Below are positions 33,214 to 41,881 of a stretch of 46,412 bases of DNA, piece by piece (position 1 is the stretch's first letter; each line of letters opens with the position of its first letter). The notes under the pieces were generated by a model that had not been told where the DNA came from, searched no databases, and saw only the letters and a program-made list of their open reading frames with translations. Source of the stretch: DAIUFH01 sp036844705 (lineage in GTDB: Bacteria; Bacillota; Clostridia; Tissierellales; Tissierellaceae); contig DAIUFH010000009.1 in assembly GCA_036844705.1 (NCBI GenBank), forward strand, positions 1 through 46,412, given 5' to 3'. Made by a program: the position numbers and the translations under genes.

Positions 33214-34161
33214 CTATTGAAATAAGTAATCCCCAAACATCTCTTCAACTATAGTATTTGTTTGTTCCCTATCATAGATATAGTAGCTTATGTTTCCAAT
33301 ATATTGACCGCTTCCTGGTACAGTAGCTGTTTTCATATTGTCTACATCAATCTTTGCTGCAGACGCAGCTCCCTTTAACATCAAATTCAATGGTATATTA
33401 GTCTCCACATTTTCATAATAGGTCTTTATTAAAGAAGGTATCTTTAAGATGTTTTTTGCCTTTAAAGTCTGTTTAATCAATTCCTTCACAAAATATTGCT
33501 GTGCTTGGATTCTGCCTACATCACCATCTGGATAGCCTACAGTATAGTCATTATTGTGTCTCCATCTCAAGAAATCATGAGCATTTTTACCATCTAATAA
33601 TTGTAGACCCTTCTTGATATTTATATTAAGTGGCGGATCTGCTGTGGGATCCCTATATTTCATATTTAAAGGTACATCAATTTCGACACCACCGATTTTC
33701 TCTACTACTTCTTGAACAATTTGATAGTCTATCTTAACATAGTACTGTAAATCTATAGCTAAAAAGTCACTAATAGTTTTGATACTAAGCTCTGGACCTC
33801 CGAATGCATGAGCAGCATTTACCTTGTCGAGATTTCCTTTAACGCTTAACCTAGTATCTCTTGGTATAGAAAGTATGTTTATTTCACCTGTGTCAAAATT
33901 TACTCTTGTCAACATTAAAGTATCTGTACGAGTTCCTTTTGATTTCTTAACACTTTTAGCATCTACCCCCATCATGAGGAATAAAATTTCATTTTCAATC
34001 TTTGGATCATCTTTTATCTTTTCAACACTATTTTCATCTTCAGGATTTTCGTCAGTAGCTACCACTGGCTTTTCTGTAAACAGTGAACTCAATACAGTTG
34101 TATATAATATTGTAAAGCATACGAAAGATGCTATAAATGCAATGATAAACTTTTTCTTCAT
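33214..34161 (-). CDS. LytR-CpsA-Psr (LCP) family wall-polymer ligase
   Basis: 315 residues. An N-terminal membrane anchor (about 4-24) is followed by an acidic linker (about 35-52). The LCP domain is at about 60-310: LMMGVDA, GTRTDTLMLTRVNF, LSIPRDTRLSV, KVNAAHAFGGP, DYQIVQEVVEKIGGVEIDVP, GLQLLDGKNAHDFLRWRH and DVGRIQAQQYFVKELI. The conserved Arg and Asp residues for the polyprenyl-phosphate substrate and Mg2+ are present. Role: transfer of teichoic acids or other polymers to peptidoglycan outside the membrane. AGAGGTG precedes the ATG. It has no operon partner. Spacers of 165 bases on the fni side and 223 bases on the hydA side hold no gene. Confidence 0.94.
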   Translation of the reverse strand: MKKKFIIAFIASFVCFTILYTTVLSSLFTEKPVVATDENPEDENSVEKIKDDPKIENEILFLMMGVDAKSVKKSKGTRTDTLMLTRVNFDTGEINILSIPRDTRLSVKGNLDKVNAAHAFGGPELSIKTISDFLAIDLQYYVKIDYQIVQEVVEKIGGVEIDVPLNMKYRDPTADPPLNINIKKGLQLLDGKNAHDFLRWRHNNDYTVGYPDGDVGRIQAQQYFVKELIKQTLKAKNILKIPSLIKTYYENVETNIPLNLMLKGAASAAKIDVDNMKTATVPGSGQYIGNISYYIYDREQTNTIVEEMFGDYLFQ

Positions 34162-34341
34162 ACATACACCTCTTTAATATTTACATGCTACAATACATAA
34201 TACTATAAAAAAGAGGGAATTACAATTATAAATCTTGTCGAAATGTTTACAATAAGGATACAAAAAGTAACAAAACGACAGAGAAACTTCTATGCAACAT
34301 GTACAAATACCCCAGAAAAGATTCTATCCATACTATTGAAA

Positions 34342-34376
34342 AACATACTTTAAGTCATTACAACTCAAAGTATGTT
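34342..34376 (-). terminator. terminator of the hydCBA operon
   Basis: 10-bp arms AACATACTTT / AAAGTATGTT, 15-base loop, then TTTCAATAG on the minus strand, starting 9 bases after the hydA stop. Confidence 0.75.
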
Positions 34377-34384
34377 CAAATATC

Positions 34385-36118
34385 TTACATCTTTTTTCTT
34401 GGTATATATCTAGTATGAAGCAATTCATGAGCCTTTTCTCCATAAGGCTCTCCAATGTACTCATCATAAATCTTCTTAATCATAGGGTTTTCATGTGACT
34501 TTCTAATCGTCTTACCTCTGTCTTCACTATATATACCCTGTATTCTCTTTTCAAGAATAGAAATGTCCCCGTGGTGATATGGTTGCCCACCACCACCTAT
34601 ACAACCTCCTGGACATGCCATAATCTCGATAGCATGGTAATTAGCTTTTCCACTTTGTATCTTTTTCAAGATACTTCGTGCATTCCCAAGGCCATGACAT
34701 ACAGCTATATTTATCTTTTCTCCATTTATAGTAACACTAGCTTCCTTGATACCATCCATTCCCCTCATAGAGTGGAATTCTACATCTTCAAGAGTTTCTC
34801 CTGTCATGAGTTCATAAGCTGTTCTTAATGCAGCTTCTATAACTCCTCCAGTAGCTCCAAATATTACAGACGCACCTGAAGATTCTCCTAATGGGTTGTC
34901 GAATTCCTCATCATGAAGATTAGTAAAATCAATGCCTGATTCTTTAATCATAATAGCAAGTTCTCTTGTAGTTATAACATAATCTACAGCATTTGTGCCA
35001 CCATGACCAAGTTCCGGTCGTGCTGCTTCATATTTCTTAGCTACACATGGCATCACAGATACTACCACTATATCCTCAGGTTTATATCCCATCTTTTCTG
35101 CTAAATAGGTTTTAGCCAATGTCCCAAACATTTCATGTGGAGACTTACATGTTGATGGAATATCCAACATATCTTGGAAATTGTGCTCAAGGAATTTGAC
35201 CCATCCTGGACAACAACTTGTAAGAATTGGCAACCTTCCTCCATGTTGGAGTCTATGTATAAGTTCTGTAGCTTCCTCCATAATAGTCAAATCAGCTGCA
35301 AAATCAGTATCAAATACCTTGTCAAAGCCCATTAACCTCAACGCTGCTACCATCTTTCCGGTAACTTGGGTTCCAGGTTCCATTCCAAATTCTTCACCAA
35401 GGGCAACCCTTATTGCAGGTGCTGTTTGAACTACTACCACCTTATCGCTGTTGATAGCCTTCCACACCTTGGATATTTTATTTACTTCAGTTAGAGCACC
35501 TGTTGGACATACTGCAAGACATTGTCCACAGAATGTACAGGTTGATTCATGCATAGGTGCATTAAAGGCTGTACCTATGACTGTATTAAATCCTCTACCA
35601 ATTTCAGCTAAAGCATGAACTGTTTGTACATTATTGCACATGGTTTCACATCGTTTGCACAAGATACACTTATTTGGATCTCTTACTATCGATAAACTAC
35701 TATCGTCAATAGGGAAATCATTCATTTCTCCCTCATAAACAATTTCTCTGATTCCCAAATCTGCTGAAAGCTTTTGAAGTTCACAATCATGATTCTTCGC
35801 ACATACAAGGCAATCCTTTGGATGGTTTGATAACAACAATTCAAGAACTGTTCTTCTAGCTTTTACAGCACGTCTTGAATCGGTTCTTATATTCATCCCT
35901 TCCGATACAGTAGTTGAGCAAGCAGTCTGAAGATTTTTTTTCCCCTCAACCTCAACAACACATATACGACAAGAAGAAGACTGATTTACAAACTTTATAT
36001 CATGAAGATCCAAGTGACAAAGAGTAGGTATTCTAATATTAAGCTTCTTTGCCGCTTCAAGTATCGTTGTTCCTTCAGGAACCTCTACATCTCTTCCATT
36101 TATCTTTAAATTAATCAT
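34385..36118 (-). CDS. hydA: [FeFe] hydrogenase catalytic subunit HydA (HndD-type)
   Basis: 577 residues from the ATG at 36118. A GTG four codons earlier opens the frame, but GAGGTGAG is spaced for the ATG. N-terminal 2Fe-2S domain: CHLDL..SSSCRICVVEVEG..LQTAC. His/Cys 4Fe-4S site: HPKDCLVCAKNHDCELQ. Two 4Fe-4S: CILCKRCETMC and CTFCGQCLAVCPTG. H-cluster motifs: TSCCPGWVKFLE, MPCVAKKYEAARPE and EIMACPGGCIGGGGQP. C-terminal small-subunit domain about 515-577. Role: reduces protons to H2 (or the reverse) in the cytoplasm, with NADH and ferredoxin through HydBC. It is the last gene of the operon. H-cluster maturases HydEFG are not in the window. Confidence 0.97.
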   Translation of the reverse strand: MINLKINGRDVEVPEGTTILEAAKKLNIRIPTLCHLDLHDIKFVNQSSSCRICVVEVEGKKNLQTACSTTVSEGMNIRTDSRRAVKARRTVLELLLSNHPKDCLVCAKNHDCELQKLSADLGIREIVYEGEMNDFPIDDSSLSIVRDPNKCILCKRCETMCNNVQTVHALAEIGRGFNTVIGTAFNAPMHESTCTFCGQCLAVCPTGALTEVNKISKVWKAINSDKVVVVQTAPAIRVALGEEFGMEPGTQVTGKMVAALRLMGFDKVFDTDFAADLTIMEEATELIHRLQHGGRLPILTSCCPGWVKFLEHNFQDMLDIPSTCKSPHEMFGTLAKTYLAEKMGYKPEDIVVVSVMPCVAKKYEAARPELGHGGTNAVDYVITTRELAIMIKESGIDFTNLHDEEFDNPLGESSGASVIFGATGGVIEAALRTAYELMTGETLEDVEFHSMRGMDGIKEASVTINGEKINIAVCHGLGNARSILKKIQSGKANYHAIEIMACPGGCIGGGGQPYHHGDISILEKRIQGIYSEDRGKTIRKSHENPMIKKIYDEYIGEPYGEKAHELLHTRYIPRKKM

Positions 36119-36132
36119 TTTCTTTCTCACCT

Positions 36133-37713
36133 CTATCCTATTTTAATTGCATTTTTAGGACATACATCATAGCATGATCCACATTTTATACATTTATCCT
36201 GATCTATAACATGAACCTCTTTTACCTTTCCTGTTATACAATGTGCAGGGCATTCCTTTACACATCTTCTACATCCTATACAATTATCCGTTATATTGTA
36301 TCTAAGCAGAGATTTGCATACTCCAGAAGGACAAATCTTATCAACTACGTGAGCTTCATACTCATTATAAAAATATCTTATAGTTGATAATACAGGATTA
36401 GGGGATGTTTGACCTAAACCACATAGAGAAGTATCTTCAATTATTTCAGCCAATTCTTTTAGCTCTTCAATCTCTCTTTCCTCCGCAGTACCATTAGTCA
36501 TTTTAGTCAATATCTCTAGCATTCTTTTATTTCCAATTCTACATGGAGTACATTTCCCACAGGATTCATCCACAGTAAACTCCAAGAAAAATCTTGCTAT
36601 ATCTACCATGCATGTATTCTCATCCATCACTACCATTCCACCTGAGCCCATAATTGAACCAATTTTGGAGAGTGATTCAAAATCTACAGGTGTATCAATA
36701 AGTGAAGCCGGGATACATCCACCTGATGGGCCTCCAGTTTGCACTGCCTTAAGGACTTTCCCATCCTGTACTCCACCACCAATGTCATAAATTATCTCTC
36801 TTAATGTTGTTCCCATAGGTACTTCAACCAAGCCTGAATTAGCCACCTTGCCTACAAGTGCGAACACCTTTGTTCCAGGAGACTTTTCTGTGCCAATACT
36901 TCTGAACCAGTCTACACCTTTATTCATAATAACAGGAACGTTTGCTAAGGTTTCTACATTATTTAAAATAGTAGGCTTTTGCCATAATCCAACGTGTGAA
37001 GTTCTTGGGGGTTTCTTTCTAGGCATACCTCTCTTGCCTTCAATAGATTCCATCAGAGCAGTTCCTTCTCCACACACAAATGCACCTGAACCTAATCTTA
37101 GTTCTATGTCAAAATTGAACCCTGTCCCAAGAATGTTCTCTCCTAAAAGTCCATATTCTTTAGCTTGTTCTATGGCTTTTTTCAAGGATTTAACCGCAGT
37201 TGGATATTCCGCTCTTACATAGATAAATCCTTGATTAGAACCAACTGCATAACCACCAATTGTCATTCCTTCAAGCACTGCATGAGGATCATTTTCAAGG
37301 ATTGATCTATCCATAAATGCACCAGGATCTCCTTCATCTGCATTGCAAATAAAATACTTTTTATCAGATGCCTGTTTAAAAGATTGTTCCCACTTTCTTC
37401 CGGTAGGAAATCCTGCTCCTCCTCTACCTCTAAGGTTCGAAGCCTTCATATCCTCAATTACATCCTCAGGCTGTTTTCCCCTTAGTATCTTGGCAAGCGC
37501 TCTATATCCATCCATAGCTATATAATCTCTAATATCTCCCGGATCGACAATCCCGCAGTTTTTTAGAGCAATTCTATATTGCTTCTTATAATAATCACCC
37601 TTCAATACTATCTCATCATCCTTAATGACAACCTTATCCTCTTTAAGAAGTCTTTCTTCCAACATTGGTCTATGTTCCTGACGAATCTTTTCTAGCATTT
37701 CCACTGTAATCAT
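36133..37713 (-). CDS. hydB: NADH-binding hydrogenase subunit HydB (NuoF/HndC-like)
   Basis: 526 residues. FMN/NAD region: NLRGRGGAGFPTGRKWE, CNADEGDPGAFMDRS, GSGAFVCGEGTALMESIEGKRG, RGMPRKKPP. The NuoF 4Fe-4S site is SCGKCTPCRIGNKR with a later LCGLGQ. Two C-terminal ferredoxin-type clusters follow: CIGCRRCVKECP and CIKCGSCYDVCP. The N-terminal thioredoxin-like 2Fe-2S domain of the longer HydB forms (Thermotoga type) is absent; the protein has only a short N-terminal extension. Role: NADH oxidation, and in such trimers probably flavin-based electron bifurcation. It overlaps hydC by 4 bases and lies 14 bases before hydA. Confidence 0.95.
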   Translation of the reverse strand: MITVEMLEKIRQEHRPMLEERLLKEDKVVIKDDEIVLKGDYYKKQYRIALKNCGIVDPGDIRDYIAMDGYRALAKILRGKQPEDVIEDMKASNLRGRGGAGFPTGRKWEQSFKQASDKKYFICNADEGDPGAFMDRSILENDPHAVLEGMTIGGYAVGSNQGFIYVRAEYPTAVKSLKKAIEQAKEYGLLGENILGTGFNFDIELRLGSGAFVCGEGTALMESIEGKRGMPRKKPPRTSHVGLWQKPTILNNVETLANVPVIMNKGVDWFRSIGTEKSPGTKVFALVGKVANSGLVEVPMGTTLREIIYDIGGGVQDGKVLKAVQTGGPSGGCIPASLIDTPVDFESLSKIGSIMGSGGMVVMDENTCMVDIARFFLEFTVDESCGKCTPCRIGNKRMLEILTKMTNGTAEEREIEELKELAEIIEDTSLCGLGQTSPNPVLSTIRYFYNEYEAHVVDKICPSGVCKSLLRYNITDNCIGCRRCVKECPAHCITGKVKEVHVIDQDKCIKCGSCYDVCPKNAIKIG

Positions 37714-38207
37714 TTGACTTCACCACCATACTTAAGAATAATTTCTTTGATCTGCTCTTTCTTTAGTTTTGGATATACGTCATCATTGACTATAACTACA
37801 GGTGCCATACTACAGTCACCAACACATCTAGTTGAATTGATAGAAAACTTCATATCATCTGTTGTATATCCTGCTTTTATTCCAAGTTGCTTTTCAAATT
37901 CTTCAAGTATTTCCTGTCCTCCCTTTACGTAACAAGCAGTTCCTAAACAAACGTTTATAACATTTTCTCCCTTAGGTATGAAGGCAAACTGAGAGTAGAA
38001 TGTCGCTACACCATAAATTTCTGAAAGAGGGACATCTAATTCTTCAGATGTAAGCTGCAGAATTTCAGCAGGAAGGTATCCAAATATCTCCTGTGCTCCT
38101 TGAAGTACTGGCATTAGAGCACCCTTTTTGTCCTTATGATTCTGAATAATCTGTTTAAAACGCTCTATCTTTTCTTCATTTTTTTGTTTATCAAACTTAA
38201 ATTTCAT
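37710..38207 (-). CDS. hydC: hydrogenase subunit HydC (NuoE/HndA-like 2Fe-2S protein)
   Basis: 165 residues. A helical N-terminus (IIQNHKDKKGALMPVLQGAQEIFGYLP) and the thioredoxin-like 2Fe-2S domain with C-L-G-T-A-C in NVCLGTACYVKGG and C-V-G-D-C in STRCVGDCSMAP supply four cysteines. Role: electron transfer between HydB flavin and HydA. It is first in the hydCBA operon, behind CTAGGAGG. The end overlaps the hydB start (ATGA). Upstream, 50 bases away, is a perfect 32-bp palindrome. Confidence 0.96.
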   Translation of the reverse strand: MKFKFDKQKNEEKIERFKQIIQNHKDKKGALMPVLQGAQEIFGYLPAEILQLTSEELDVPLSEIYGVATFYSQFAFIPKGENVINVCLGTACYVKGGQEILEEFEKQLGIKAGYTTDDMKFSINSTRCVGDCSMAPVVIVNDDVYPKLKKEQIKEIILKYGGEVK

Positions 38208-38256
38208 AAAACTAACCTCCTAGTCTGTCTAAGTAGATAATAATTATGGTAAATTC

Positions 38257-38288
38257 TCATATTGTTAATTAATTAATTAACAATATGA
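38257..38288 (-). promoter_or_regulatory. 32-bp perfect palindrome, Rex-like, upstream of hydC
   Basis: Arms TCATATTGTTAATTAA and TTAATTAACAATATGA with no loop. It contains TTGTTAA and TTAACAA, the half-sites of the clostridial Rex operator, but they are separated by 8 bases rather than the usual 4. No clear T-run follows, and its position before the operon favours an operator over a terminator. Confidence 0.6.
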
Positions 38289-38373
38289 AGCAAAAAATCT
38301 TCCAAAAAGAAACAATAAATAAATATAATTGCTAATAATATATCATGAGAACTTTAAAATTACAATAATATTT

Positions 38374-38946
38374 TTACAAAATTATGATGTCAGCATCCAG
38401 CAATTCTACCTCTTCCATGCTGTGGGTAACTACAATCAGAGTTTTATTCTGTGTTTTCTTCTTAACTAGCTCAACAATCTTAATATATATTTCTTTATCT
38501 AATCCCCTAAAGGGCTCATCCATAATAACTATATCTGCGTCAAATATTAAAGCTCTTCCAATGACAAGTCTTCTTTTCATTCCCCCACTTAGTAAAGAAA
38601 CTTTTTTATAAATAGCTTCACCTAATCCTAAATCATATAATAAGCTTGTCAATTCATTGTCGTTGATATCTTCGTTACATACAATACGTAGATTCTGAAT
38701 ACAGTTAAATTCTTCACAAAGTCTATCTTCTTGAAATACGACTCCAATTTTTCTTTGATCTATTCCTAGGATTTTACCGCTATCCGGTTTTTCAAGGCCA
38801 ATAACCATATTTATTAAAGTTGTTTTCCCGATTCCCGATTCACCCATAATACATGTGATTTTATTTTCCTCTATTGTAGCATTGAAATTTTCAATCACTT
38901 GTTCTCCATCAAAAGCTTTACTTATATTTACTAATTCTATATTCAT
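38374..38946 (-). CDS. NitT/TauT-type ABC transporter ATPase (short)
   Basis: 190 residues from the ATG at 38946; a GTG 9 bases earlier is also open, but AGGTGA fits the ATG. Walker A GESGIGKTTLI (about 34-41), signature LLSGGMKRRLVIGRAL, Walker B DIVIMDEPFRGLD and H-loop VVTHSMEE are all intact. The protein stops shortly after the H-loop, about 50-60 residues shorter than the usual SsuB/NrtD proteins, with only the VELLDADIIIL end. Role: energises the adjacent permease. The permease stop is 10 bases upstream. It is the last gene of the importer operon. Confidence 0.9.
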   Translation of the reverse strand: MNIELVNISKAFDGEQVIENFNATIEENKITCIMGESGIGKTTLINMVIGLEKPDSGKILGIDQRKIGVVFQEDRLCEEFNCIQNLRIVCNEDINDNELTSLLYDLGLGEAIYKKVSLLSGGMKRRLVIGRALIFDADIVIMDEPFRGLDKEIYIKIVELVKKKTQNKTLIVVTHSMEEVELLDADIIIL

Positions 38947-38955
38947 ATAAATCAC

Positions 38956-39702
38956 CTATATTCTGTTCAATAATGAAATAAGTAGCTTCTCGAAAGTAAA
39001 GCTAATAACTACAATAAGCACAGTCCAAGCAAATAGTTCAGGGGTATTTAAGTATATCTTAGATGTATAGAGGGATGCACCAATAGTTCCAGATGGGAGT
39101 CCTATTACCTCAGCAGCAACTCCCGCCTTCCAGCTTAAACCAAAAGCTAAGCTAGCTGCAGCAACTAGATAAGGCTTAACGGAAGGTATATATATATATC
39201 TAACTAGCTTATATCCTTTTAACCTAAAAACCTTAGCCATTTCAAGCATTTTTTTATCTGTGTTCTCCAATCCCTCTAAGATATTGGTATACATAGCAGG
39301 AAGAACCATTAGAAAAGCAATGAAAATCGAAAGATTCTTCGAGCTTATCCACACTAGTGCCAATATTATAATTGATACAATCGGGGTAGCCTTTATGATT
39401 AAAATAAAAGGCTCAATTAAATTTTTAAAAAAATTAAATCTATATGAAAGTATAGATAAAATAATTCCAAGGATGGAGCCTAGAAAAAACCCTGAAATAA
39501 TCCTTATAAATGTATTTATTAATGCTACATATAAATCCTTAGTCTTTAAAAGATCGACTAAGGATTTAACAACATCTAATGGAGAAGGTAACAACATCCC
39601 ATTATCTATAATATAACTAGATATATGCCAAAAAATAATCCAGAATATGAGTCCATAGACTTTCTTTGTTGAGTATCTCTTATTTGAAATAGAACTCCTC
39701 AT
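38956..39702 (-). CDS. NitT/TauT-type ABC transporter permease
   Basis: 248 residues with about six hydrophobic segments. The BPD_transp_1 pattern is clear: LLPSPLDVVKSLVDLLK near the N-terminus, TFIRIISGFFLGSILGIILSIL, and the EAA-like loop EMAKVFRLKGYKLVRYIYIPSVKPYLVAAASLAFGLSWKAGVAAE. This matches SsuC/TauC/ThiX-type permeases. It overlaps the end of the binding protein gene by 23 bases. Substrate unknown (sulfonate, nitrate, pyrimidine or other). Confidence 0.92.
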   Translation of the reverse strand: MRSSISNKRYSTKKVYGLIFWIIFWHISSYIIDNGMLLPSPLDVVKSLVDLLKTKDLYVALINTFIRIISGFFLGSILGIILSILSYRFNFFKNLIEPFILIIKATPIVSIIILALVWISSKNLSIFIAFLMVLPAMYTNILEGLENTDKKMLEMAKVFRLKGYKLVRYIYIPSVKPYLVAAASLAFGLSWKAGVAAEVIGLPSGTIGASLYTSKIYLNTPELFAWTVLIVVISFTFEKLLISLLNRI

Positions 39703-40645
39703 CAGGTAAATTTCCTCCTATGCTCTTAGGATCCGAATCATGTAATACCTTTAAATATCCACCAAGCTTTTCTTCCATCTCATCTCCTGTTATAAATACT
39801 ACATTGCATAATGGTATTGCCTTTAAAGCTACAGGTTCAGGAATAATGTCAAACTCTCCTACAATTTTAGCAGCCTGTTCTACATTGGAATTTACAAATT
39901 CAACAGATTTTTTATATTCCTCTAAGAACGCAACTACTGCTTCTTGATTATTTTCAAGGAATTCATCCCTAACAACAACTACACCTGTTACCTGTGACTC
40001 ATTAGGATTTAACTTCTGCCATTCTTCCTCCATGCTAAATACCATCTTAATGTTATCATTTTTCATTTGAGAAGCTGCAATGAACGGTTGAGGTAACAAC
40101 GCAATCACATTTTCTTCACTTGCTAAAAGTGTAGCTATTTCAGTTGCCTCAGACTTGTATTCAATATTTACATCCTTTGAAGGATCAATCCCATTTGCCT
40201 TTAGAACATAATTAAATACATATTCAGGTGTTGTCCCTTTCCCTGTTGAATATATGGTTTTACCTTTCAAATCCTCAATGGAATTTAGACTATCCCCATT
40301 TTCTACGATATATAATACACTAAGCGTATTAATTGCCACAACAGAAATCTTTCCCTCCATTTTGTTATACAATACGGATGATAAATTTGCTGGAATGGCT
40401 GCTACATCCAACTCTCCCTTTCCAAGTTTTGCAACTATCTCATCTACAGTTGCAGTAATAAAAAAATCATATTTATTTTTTGACTCAACATTTTTATTAT
40501 CTTCCATTAGCTTTACAAGTCCTATAGACGTCGGTCCCTTAAGTGACGCAACTCTTATGGTTTTTTGAACATCTTCATTTGTTGTACAGCCTACCATGAA
40601 GGATAATAATAACAAAACTACTAATATATATATTACTTTTTTCAT
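39680..40645 (-). CDS. NitT/TauT-type ABC substrate-binding lipoprotein
   Basis: 321 residues from the ATG at 40645 (GGAGG 7 bases before; the frame opens 30 bases earlier). The lipoprotein signal peptide ends in the lipobox FMVGC. Mature part: TIRVASLKGPTSIGLVKLMED, VAAIPANLSSVLYNKMEG, SIEDLKGKTIYSTGKGTTPEYVFNYVLKANGIDP and VIALLPQPFIAASQMKND, the NMT1/SsuA-like periplasmic-binding type II fold. First gene of the importer operon. A TATAAT lies just before the ribosome site. The ligand is not predictable from the sequence. The neighbouring hydCBA operon is a separate unit. Confidence 0.92.
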   Translation of the reverse strand: MKKVIYILVVLLLLSFMVGCTTNEDVQKTIRVASLKGPTSIGLVKLMEDNKNVESKNKYDFFITATVDEIVAKLGKGELDVAAIPANLSSVLYNKMEGKISVVAINTLSVLYIVENGDSLNSIEDLKGKTIYSTGKGTTPEYVFNYVLKANGIDPSKDVNIEYKSEATEIATLLASEENVIALLPQPFIAASQMKNDNIKMVFSMEEEWQKLNPNESQVTGVVVVRDEFLENNQEAVVAFLEEYKKSVEFVNSNVEQAAKIVGEFDIIPEPVALKAIPLCNVVFITGDEMEEKLGGYLKVLHDSDPKSIGGNLPDEEFYFK

Positions 40646-40698
40646 TTTATTACCTCCATCAGTATTATACACCAAAACTAAATATAGTTAAAGAAAAG

Positions 40699-40729
40699 CA
40701 TACTGCATACCATTTTGATATGCAGTATG
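40699..40729 (-). terminator. terminator after the lipoprotein gene
   Basis: Perfect 11-bp arms CATACTGCATA / TATGCAGTATG with a 9-base loop, tail CTTTTCTTT on the minus strand. Confidence 0.8.
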
Positions 40730-40749
40730 TTATATAATCTATTAATTTT

Positions 40750-41718
40750 TTATTTGTATTCTACTAACATTCTTACTGCTTCTGTAATCAACTCATCAGC
40801 CTTTTCTAAGACCGCATTATCAATTTTTGAATTGTTCGCTTTGATGGTTTCGATGTATTGATATGTTAAATGTGCTGTTATATATCCTTCCATATTTGAT
40901 GTCGATTCATAGCTTTTCATTACTTCTTCAGATATCGTCTTACTAGAACTATCAGCTATAGGAGTATTTGGTAGCCCCTTCAAATATGCATTTAATTTGA
41001 TTTCATATAACCCAGTCATTTCATCCTGTCTAGGCCCTGCTACATATTTATTTAAGAAGTTCTCTGTCTTCAATAATCGATTAGCCAGTTCTTCAAAGGA
41101 TATTCTCATACTACCATCTGCAAATGGAATTTCATCTGAATCCATTGCTCTTACTGCGATGTATTCCTTCCATTCATCTGTTATATTGTTATTGTAAGTT
41201 TTTAGCTTTGCATAATCTATAATTGGATAAAATTCTCCTTCTAAATTTACTAATTTGTACATATTGTCATATGTTTTAGTGATTTCTTCCTTCAAATCAC
41301 TATTCTTTATTTCTTCTATTTTTTCTTCTGGAAAATATGCCTCTAAGCCTGCTATTTCCATTAGCTCATTATTCTTGTCAGTAGCAAATATAGTATTAGT
41401 TAAATTTTCGATATTTGCTTCCAATGATTTTTCTAGCTCATCAATCATCCTATCCCCTTCAAGCTGATCCACTTTTTTAATATTCTGATTGACATAATCA
41501 ACAATCTTTTCAGGTTCAGGCTTGTCCTTGATTAACACATCAAAATCATCCATTATAGCAGCTTTTTCATCTTCATTAACTTCTCCCACAGGCTCTTCAA
41601 CTGGTGATTCAGGATTAGGGGATTCTACTGGATCTTCCTTCTTTTTACATCCTGATAGTACCAATACTACAGACATTATTATTAATATTAAAGTTAATAT
41701 TGAATTTTTCTTTTTCAT
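40750..41718 (-). CDS. lipoprotein of unknown function
   Basis: 322 residues. The lipoprotein signal peptide ends in VLSGC (lipobox, about residue 24), followed by a charged linker rich in Pro/Glu (EDPVESPNPESPVEEPVGE). The mature part is mostly alpha-helical and acidic (YVNQNIKKVDQLEGDRMIDELEKSL), with no catalytic motif or cysteine. Not recognised. AGAAGGG precedes the ATG. It lies 154 bases after the LysM gene, with a strong terminator between, so it is its own unit. Confidence 0.8.
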   Translation of the reverse strand: MKKKNSILTLILIIMSVVLVLSGCKKKEDPVESPNPESPVEEPVGEVNEDEKAAIMDDFDVLIKDKPEPEKIVDYVNQNIKKVDQLEGDRMIDELEKSLEANIENLTNTIFATDKNNELMEIAGLEAYFPEEKIEEIKNSDLKEEITKTYDNMYKLVNLEGEFYPIIDYAKLKTYNNNITDEWKEYIAVRAMDSDEIPFADGSMRISFEELANRLLKTENFLNKYVAGPRQDEMTGLYEIKLNAYLKGLPNTPIADSSSKTISEEVMKSYESTSNMEGYITAHLTYQYIETIKANNSKIDNAVLEKADELITEAVRMLVEYK

Positions 41719-41843
41719 TGGTTTCCCTTCTTTCTTTCTTTTAATTTATATTACTTATACCCAAAGCATAACATAATAATTTAAGTAAGTATTTACAATA
41801 ATGTTACAACAAAAATTTTAGAACTAAGTCGGCTCCGTTTATT

Positions 41844-41881
41844 AAATGTTAAAAACCCCCTTAAGGGGGTTTTTAACATTT
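41844..41881 (-). terminator. very strong terminator at the end of the LysM gene
   Basis: Perfect 17-bp arms AAATGTTAAAAACCCCC / GGGGGTTTTTAACATTT with a TTAA loop. It contains the LysM stop codon. Confidence 0.85.
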
